A DNA stretch of 6,110 nt from Deltaproteobacteria bacterium (GTDB lineage Bacteria > Desulfobacterota > Desulfobacteria > Desulfobacterales > BuS5). Position 1 is the stretch's first letter. The number at the start of each line of letters is the position of its first letter. The stretch spans positions 1-6,110 of the forward strand of contig JAGGWL010000341.1 of NCBI GenBank assembly GCA_021157555.1, given 5' to 3'. The position numbers were made by a program, and so were the translations under genes. Below the pieces are notes generated by a model. It did no database searches. It was not told the DNA's origin and saw only the letters and a program-made list of their open reading frames with translations. This document shows, one piece after another, positions 5,506 to 6,110 of this stretch.

Positions 5506-6110
5506 ATGGTTGCAAAAAAATTCAAAGGTGCAATTTTCGATCTGGATGGCGTTATCACTGGAACAGCGCGTGTTCACGCTTTGGCCTGGGAAAGTATGTT
5601 CAATCTTTTTCTTAAACAGATTGCAGAAAGAGACAAGAAGCCGTTTGTGCCTTTTGATAAAGAAAGGGATTATATAGAATATGTAGACGGCAAACCAAGG
5701 CCAAAAGGCGTGCAAAGTTTTTTAGAGTCAAGAAATATTGAGTTTCCTTATGGAGAAATTGATGATTCTCCTGACAAAGAAACGATTTGCGGAATGGGTA
5801 ATAAAAAAAATATTGATTTTCAGGATATACTCCGCCGCGAAGGGCCGGATTTGTATGAAACTTCAATTAAACTTATAAAAGAGCTTAAAAGAAGGGGAAT
5901 CAAGGTAGGGGTAGCCTCATCAAGCAGAAACTGCCGGATTATTCTTCAACTGGCGGGGATTGAAGATCTTTTTGATACCCGTGTTGATGGGGAAGTGTCG
6001 ATAGAACTATGTTTGAGCGGAAAACCGGATTCTGACATTTTTGTTGTAGCGGCAAAAAATATCGGCCTTAACCCTGGAGAATGTATGGTGGTGGAAGATG
6101 CCATTTCCGG
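5506..6110 (+). CDS. Beta-phosphoglucomutase-family HAD hydrolase (3' end cut by window edge)
   Basis: The first 201 codons of a HAD enzyme; the frame is open at the right edge. Motif I is FDLDGVIT (Asp12 nucleophile, Asp14), followed by a helical cap (ARVHALAW) with the family sequences YVDGKPRPKGV (59-69) and GNKKN (98-102). Motif II is Ser138 in VGVASSSRN, motif III is Lys173 in SGKPDSDIF, and motif IV is Glu197-Asp198 in VVEDAIS. These are the hallmarks of the beta-phosphoglucomutase/CbbY group, which converts beta-glucose-1-phosphate to glucose-6-phosphate. The longer cap with GKPRPKGV is typical of the version found beside, or fused to, GH65 disaccharide phosphorylases. The missing part is uncertain: about 40-50 residues would complete a stand-alone enzyme, but a fused phosphorylase domain cannot be excluded. 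GNKKN and DSD replace slightly different spellings in other members, with no catalytic loss. It lies 67 bp after another HAD gene and probably shares its transcript. Confidence 0.92.
   Translation, partial: MVAKKFKGAIFDLDGVITGTARVHALAWESMFNLFLKQIAERDKKPFVPFDKERDYIEYVDGKPRPKGVQSFLESRNIEFPYGEIDDSPDKETICGMGNKKNIDFQDILRREGPDLYETSIKLIKELKRRGIKVGVASSSRNCRIILQLAGIEDLFDTRVDGEVSIELCLSGKPDSDIFVVAAKNIGLNPGECMVVEDAIS

Noticed and set aside
5485..5866. Two minus-strand open frames overlapping the start of the beta-PGM-like gene
   Set aside because: They oppose a clear HAD enzyme with a perfect ribosome site, and their translations are low-complexity shadow sequence.

Overview
The window is AT-rich bacterial chromosome with genes on the + strand only. 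It probably comes from an anaerobic, Gram-negative deltaproteobacterium (Desulfobacterota, Desulfobacterales-like). The reasons are a KDO/LPS gene (kdsD), a periplasmic lipoprotein with TPR plus a periplasmic-binding domain, a tRNA gene without encoded CCA, and small hairpin repeats between genes. The lineage is inferred from gene content and style, not from a marker gene.

Layout. 1-554: 3' part of a sensor histidine kinase cut by the left edge. 555-1035: a non-protein stretch with a tRNA-Phe(GAA) unit that has its own promoter (710-738) and a strong terminator (840-876). This unit is bracketed by two copies of a small palindromic repeat (565-594 and 883-916). 1036-4018: two envelope-related genes 25 bp apart, an LpoA-like lipoprotein and arabinose-5-phosphate isomerase KdsD, probably one transcript. 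4019-4162: a 126-bp non-coding element with terminal inverted repeats, flanked by a perfect 9-bp direct repeat, read here as a MITE-like insertion. 4203-5438: a HAD phosphatase resembling trehalose-6-phosphate phosphatase, with an extra helical N-terminal region. 5443-5476: an imperfect hairpin between the genes. 5506 to the right edge: the start of a beta-phosphoglucomutase-family HAD hydrolase.

How the genes fit together. The lipoprotein and KdsD both point to the outer envelope: peptidoglycan synthase activation or ligand capture, and supply of the KDO precursor. The two HAD genes downstream form a separate carbohydrate-phosphate module. Proteins like the second one often sit beside, or are fused to, GH65 disaccharide phosphorylases, so the locus beyond the right edge may handle trehalose or a related disaccharide, for storage or osmoprotection.

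The least expected signals are the MITE-like insertion with target-site duplication, the paired repeats around the tRNA unit, and the uncharacterised N-terminal region of the HAD phosphatase. No complete new defence or mobile system is visible.
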